In this document: positions 21,896 to 24,788 of the stretch, one piece after another
Position numbering within the stretch: position 1 is the stretch's first letter
Layout of the letters: the number at the start of each line of letters is the position of its first letter
NCBI GenBank assembly: GCA_903909415.1
Contig: CAIVVS010000113.1
Location: 1-24,788, forward strand
Origin: an uncultured Pseudomonadota bacterium
GTDB taxonomy: Bacteria > Pseudomonadota > Gammaproteobacteria > Burkholderiales > SG8-39
Direction: 5' to 3'
DNA: 24,788 nt
Notes under the pieces: model-generated
What the model saw: only the letters and a program-made list of their open reading frames with translations
Databases searched by the model: none
What the model was told of the DNA's origin: nothing
Translations under genes and position numbers: made by a program

Positions 21896-21924
21896 AGCGT
21901 ACCGTCAAGACCGGGCAGGGTCAA
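21896..21924 (-). promoter_or_regulatory. Promoter candidate of the dioxygenase gene
   Basis: Minus-strand TTGACC (21919-21924), a 17-bp spacer and TACGCT (21896-21901), 62 bp before the ATG. The -35 is strong and the -10 weak. Confidence 0.5.
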
Positions 21925-21964
21925 TCCGCGGCGGGGGCCTCCGTCGCCTGGCCCCGGGTCCGCC

Positions 21965-22798
21965 TCAGATGCCCTTCATGAACTTGCCGCAGGCCACCGC
22001 GATCTCGGGCTCCAGCGGCGCCCAGTCGGTGAAGGCCACCAGCGGCACGTCCAGGTCTTCCAGCGGCAGCAGGTGCAGCTTGCTGCCCGGGATCAGCGAC
22101 TGCACCACCTTGCCGCCGGCGGAGTTGTGCGTCTTGTCGTTGCCGGGGATCACCAGCGCGGGCACCTTGATCCCGCGCAGCACCGACTCCTGCACGCCCA
22201 TCATCGGCGAATGCGGGCCGCGCGTGAACACGCCCAGCCAGTGCGTCATCACGCGGATGTACTCCGCCGGGTCCATGGCCATGAGGCGCTCGCGCGTCTG
22301 CGGGTTGGCGGCGATGCGCTCCTGGTACTGCTCGTTGGCGCAGACCGCGGCCATGCCGCCCTCGCGCGCCGCCTTGATGAACTGGCCGTAGTACTGCTCC
22401 GGCAGGCGCCCGGCGGCGAACTCGCCGCTGGTCACGCGCATCAGGATCAGGCCGCGCACGACCTCGGGGTGGCGCATGTACACCAGCACCGACAGGCGCG
22501 CGCCGGCCGAGGCCCCGCCGATCACCGCGGCCTTCTCGCCCAGCTGGCCGATCAGCGCCACCAGGTCGTCGGCCCAGATTTCCTCCTCGCCGTCCTCACC
22601 CGCGATCACCAGGTCGGAGGCGCCGGTATTGCGGCGGTCGTGCAGCAGCACGCGAAAGCCTTCCTGCGCGATCTTCTTCGCCAGGGGCACGAACTCGTCA
22701 TAGCCGCGCCGGCCGCCGGTGGTGAGCGCGAACAGCGGGCCCTTGTCGCCGAAAACCTCGTAATGGATGCGCACGCCGCGCACGCTTGCAAATGCCAT
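21965..22798 (-). CDS. Alpha/beta hydrolase of uncertain substrate
   Basis: 277 residues. Alpha/beta-hydrolase fold with nucleophile elbow 'GGASAGA' (S97), an oxyanion-type 'ALTTGGRRGYDEF' and the strand-7 acid in 'VIPGNDKTH' (D220). The His normally expected about 28 residues after the acid is not seen; that stretch reads 'PLEDLDVPLVAF', and only H223 and H241 are nearby. So catalysis may use a different His or be changed. There is no signal peptide, so it is cytosolic. The ATG at 22798 has AAGGAAA upstream, and a TATAGT hexamer lies at 22829-22834. It lies 130 bp upstream of the dioxygenase gene, which has its own promoter, and may act on a ring-cleavage product; that is inference. Confidence 0.8.
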   Translation of the reverse strand: MAFASVRGVRIHYEVFGDKGPLFALTTGGRRGYDEFVPLAKKIAQEGFRVLLHDRRNTGASDLVIAGEDGEEEIWADDLVALIGQLGEKAAVIGGASAGARLSVLVYMRHPEVVRGLILMRVTSGEFAAGRLPEQYYGQFIKAAREGGMAAVCANEQYQERIAANPQTRERLMAMDPAEYIRVMTHWLGVFTRGPHSPMMGVQESVLRGIKVPALVIPGNDKTHNSAGGKVVQSLIPGSKLHLLPLEDLDVPLVAFTDWAPLEPEIAVACGKFMKGI

Positions 22799-22819
22799 GG
22801 TGGATTTCCTTGTTTCGGG

Positions 22820-22834
22820 TAGTTGGAAACTATA
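22820..22834 (-). promoter_or_regulatory. -10 element overlapping a small dyad before the hydrolase gene
   Basis: Minus-strand TATAGT (22829-22834) overlaps TAGTT-GGA-AACTA (22820-22832), a perfect 5-bp dyad with 3-bp centre. No good -35 is seen. The 73-bp gap after ppc holds nothing else recognisable. Confidence 0.35.
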
Positions 22835-22871
22835 CGTCCTGACCGCATCGGGCAGGGCCCGGGCCGGCGCC

Positions 22872-24788
22872 TCAGCCGCTGTTGCGCAGCCCCGCGGACA
22901 GTCCGTTGATGGTCAGGTGGATGCCGCGCTTGGTGCGCTCGTCCACGGTGCCGGCGCGGTAGCGCCGCAGCAGCTCGACCTGCAGGTGGTTGAGCGGGTC
23001 GAGGTAGGGAAAACGGTTGCGGATGGCGCGAGCCAGCGCCGGGTTGTCCTGCAGGAAACCGTCGGTGCCGGTGATCGCGCGCAGCCAGCGCACGCTGCGC
23101 CCGTACTCGGCCTCGATCTCGCCGAACACGCGCAGGCGCAGCGCCGCGTCCGGCACCAGCTCCGCGTAGCGCGCGGCGATCGCGAGGTCGGTCTTGGCCA
23201 GCACCATGTCCATGTTCGAGAGGATGGCGCGGAAGAACGGCCAGCGCCGCAGCATGTCGCGCAGCATCGCCAGGCCCGCCTCCCCGCCCTCGGCGTCCTG
23301 CGCCATCCAGCGCTCCGCCGCGGTGCCGAAGCCGAACCAGCCCGGCAGCGCGACGCGGCACTGCGACCAGCTGAACACCCAGGGGATCGCGCGCAGGTCC
23401 TCGATGCGGTTGGAGGGCTTGCGCGAGGCCGGCCGGCTGCCGATGTTCAACTGCGCGATCTCGGACAGCGGCGTGGAGGCGCGGAAGTAGTCGGCGAAGC
23501 CCGGCGTGTCGTAGACCACGTGGCGGTAGTGCGCATAGGCGTGCGCCGAGAGCTTCTCCATCGCGGCGGTCCACGGCCCGGCGACTTCGTCCGGCTCGCA
23601 CGCCGCCGCCAGCGCCGACAGCGCCGAGGCCGCGACCAGCGCCTCCAGGTTGCGCCGCGCCTGTGCCGGATCGGTGAACTTGGCGGCGATCACCTCGCCC
23701 TGCTCGGTCACGCGCAGGCCCACGTCCATGGTGCCCGGCGGCTGCGCCAGCACCGCCTCGAAGCTCGGCCCGCCGCCGCGGCCGACGCTGCCGCCGCGGC
23801 CGTGGAACAGGCGCAACCGGATGCCCTGCTCATGGTGCAGCACGCCCAGCGCGCGCGAGGCGCAGTTCAGTTCCCAGTTCGAGGTGAGGTAGCCGCCGTC
23901 CTTGTTGCTGTCGGAATAGCCCAGCATGATTTCCTGCGCCTCGCCGCGCGCGGCGACCAGGGCGCGGTAGACCGGCAGTGCGAAGGCCGCCTGCATCACG
24001 TCGGCGGCGGCGCGCAGGTCGGCGATGCTCTCGAACAGCGGCACGATGTCCATCGCCACGCTGGCGGCAACGCCACCTGCGCCCGGGCGCAGCAGCCCCG
24101 ATTCCTTGAGCAGCAGCGCCACCTCCAGCAGGTCGCTGGTGGACTCGCCCTTGGAGATCACGTAGCGCGGCACCGCCACCGCGCCGAAGCGCGCGTGGAT
24201 GCGTGCCGCCTCGCGCACCACCGCGAGCTCGCCTTGCGTGAGCTCGGAATACGCGATCCACGGCGACACCACCGGGCGCGCGTGCGACAGTTCCTCGGCC
24301 AGCAGCGCGACGCGCGCCGCCTCGTCCAGCGCCAGGTAGTCCGGGCAGATGCCGGCCACGGCCAGCAATTCGGCCACCACCGCCTGGTGCACGTCCGAGT
24401 TCTGGCGCAGGTCCAGCGACGCGAGGTGGAAGCCGAATACCGCGACCGCGCGCTGCAGTTCGGCGAGGCGCCCCTCGGCGAGCACGCCGCAGTTGTTGTC
24501 GTGCAGCGACGCCGCGATCACCGCCAGCTCGGCGGCGAATTCCTCGGGCCCGGCATAAGCGGGCAGCACCACCTCGGGCCGGCGCTCGGGACGGTAACCG
24601 GACAGCGCCTCGGCGGTCGCGGCCAGGCGCGCATAGATGCCGATCAGCGCCTGGCGGTAGGGCTCGTCGCTGCGGAACACGGACGGGTCGCCGGCGCTGG
24701 CCGCGAGCGCGAGCAATTCGGGCGACACCGCCACCAGTCGCGTGGACAGCGCGAGCTCGGCGCCCAGCTGGTGCACGCCCTCCAGGTA
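22872..24788 (-). CDS. ppc: Phosphoenolpyruvate carboxylase (C-terminal two thirds)
   Basis: About 638 residues are visible; the frame continues past the right edge ('YLEGVHQLGAELALS' is still open) and the start is outside. The full enzyme is usually 880-960 residues. Diagnostic blocks in order: 'FGFHLASLDLRQNSDVH', 'GYSDSNKDGGYLTSNWEL', 'FHGRGGSVGRGGGP', 'RVTEQGEVIAAKF', 'FRASTPLSEIAQLNIGSRPASR', 'LPGWFGFG' and the C-terminal 'TINGLSAGLRNSG', where most relatives end in NTG. The enzyme carboxylates PEP to oxaloacetate to refill the TCA cycle. All visible catalytic motifs are intact. It is the first minus-strand gene at this edge; no terminator is seen after it. Confidence 0.96.
   Translation of the reverse strand, partial: YLEGVHQLGAELALSTRLVAVSPELLALAASAGDPSVFRSDEPYRQALIGIYARLAATAEALSGYRPERRPEVVLPAYAGPEEFAAELAVIAASLHDNNCGVLAEGRLAELQRAVAVFGFHLASLDLRQNSDVHQAVVAELLAVAGICPDYLALDEAARVALLAEELSHARPVVSPWIAYSELTQGELAVVREAARIHARFGAVAVPRYVISKGESTSDLLEVALLLKESGLLRPGAGGVAASVAMDIVPLFESIADLRAAADVMQAAFALPVYRALVAARGEAQEIMLGYSDSNKDGGYLTSNWELNCASRALGVLHHEQGIRLRLFHGRGGSVGRGGGPSFEAVLAQPPGTMDVGLRVTEQGEVIAAKFTDPAQARRNLEALVAASALSALAAACEPDEVAGPWTAAMEKLSAHAYAHYRHVVYDTPGFADYFRASTPLSEIAQLNIGSRPASRKPSNRIEDLRAIPWVFSWSQCRVALPGWFGFGTAAERWMAQDAEGGEAGLAMLRDMLRRWPFFRAILSNMDMVLAKTDLAIAARYAELVPDAALRLRVFGEIEAEYGRSVRWLRAITGTDGFLQDNPALARAIRNRFPYLDPLNHLQVELLRRYRAGTVDERTKRGIHLTINGLSAGLRNSG

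Noticed and set aside
22872..22880. NSG instead of NTG at the PEP carboxylase C-terminus
   Set aside because: A conservative Thr to Ser change, with the terminal Gly kept; not expected to matter.

Overview
The window is a GC-rich chromosomal segment of a betaproteobacterium, most likely Burkholderiales. The supports are two periplasmic Bug/TctC-type receptors, a CysB regulator divergent from a CysI-DUF934-CobA sulfite reduction operon, TtcA, DsbB, and a phosphoenolpyruvate carboxylase typical of that order. Genes are packed, with short gaps and start/stop overlaps. I saw no tRNA, rRNA, CRISPR array, insertion sequence or prophage gene. The assignment to order is inference from gene content only.

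Region 1 (1-9417) looks like an accessory catabolic cluster. The end of an Lrp/AsnC-type regulator (left edge) converges on a dihydroorotase/allantoinase-like amidohydrolase and a Bug receptor, both on the minus strand. From a 73-bp divergent control region the plus strand carries an ornithine cyclodeaminase-family enzyme, an ATZ/TRZ-type amidohydrolase, a second Bug receptor, a maleate isomerase/arylmalonate decarboxylase-family protein, a class I aminotransferase and an M20 N-carbamoyl-amino-acid/allantoate-type amidohydrolase. The enzyme set reads as uptake and stepwise opening and deamination of a nitrogen heterocycle or cyclic ureide/imide; the substrate cannot be told from sequence. Two of the enzymes have unusual active sites: the dihydroorotase-like protein has lost the bridging Lys and both beta-site His ligands, and the isomerase-like protein keeps only one of two catalytic Cys.

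Region 2 (9418-13063) is a 227-bp spacer full of perfect inverted repeats, followed by two overlapping paralogous PAS/HD-GYP genes (probable c-di-GMP phosphodiesterases), one predicted soluble and one with two membrane segments.

Region 3 (13064-17198) is sulfur assimilation: cysB divergent from cysI, DUF934 and cobA. Here cobA follows DUF934 directly, without the cysH-cysD-cysN genes commonly found between them in relatives.

Region 4 (17199-24788) is all on the minus strand: dsbB, a probable 28-residue membrane peptide, an alanine-glyoxylate/serine-pyruvate aminotransferase whose reading frame continues unbroken into an N-terminal Cro/YdaS-like helix-turn-helix, ttcA, a gentisate 1,2-dioxygenase-like bicupin enzyme behind an operator-like palindrome, an alpha/beta hydrolase, and the C-terminal two thirds of ppc running off the right edge. 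The most unusual items are the catabolic cluster with its altered active sites and the HTH-aminotransferase fusion with an internal ribosome-binding site.
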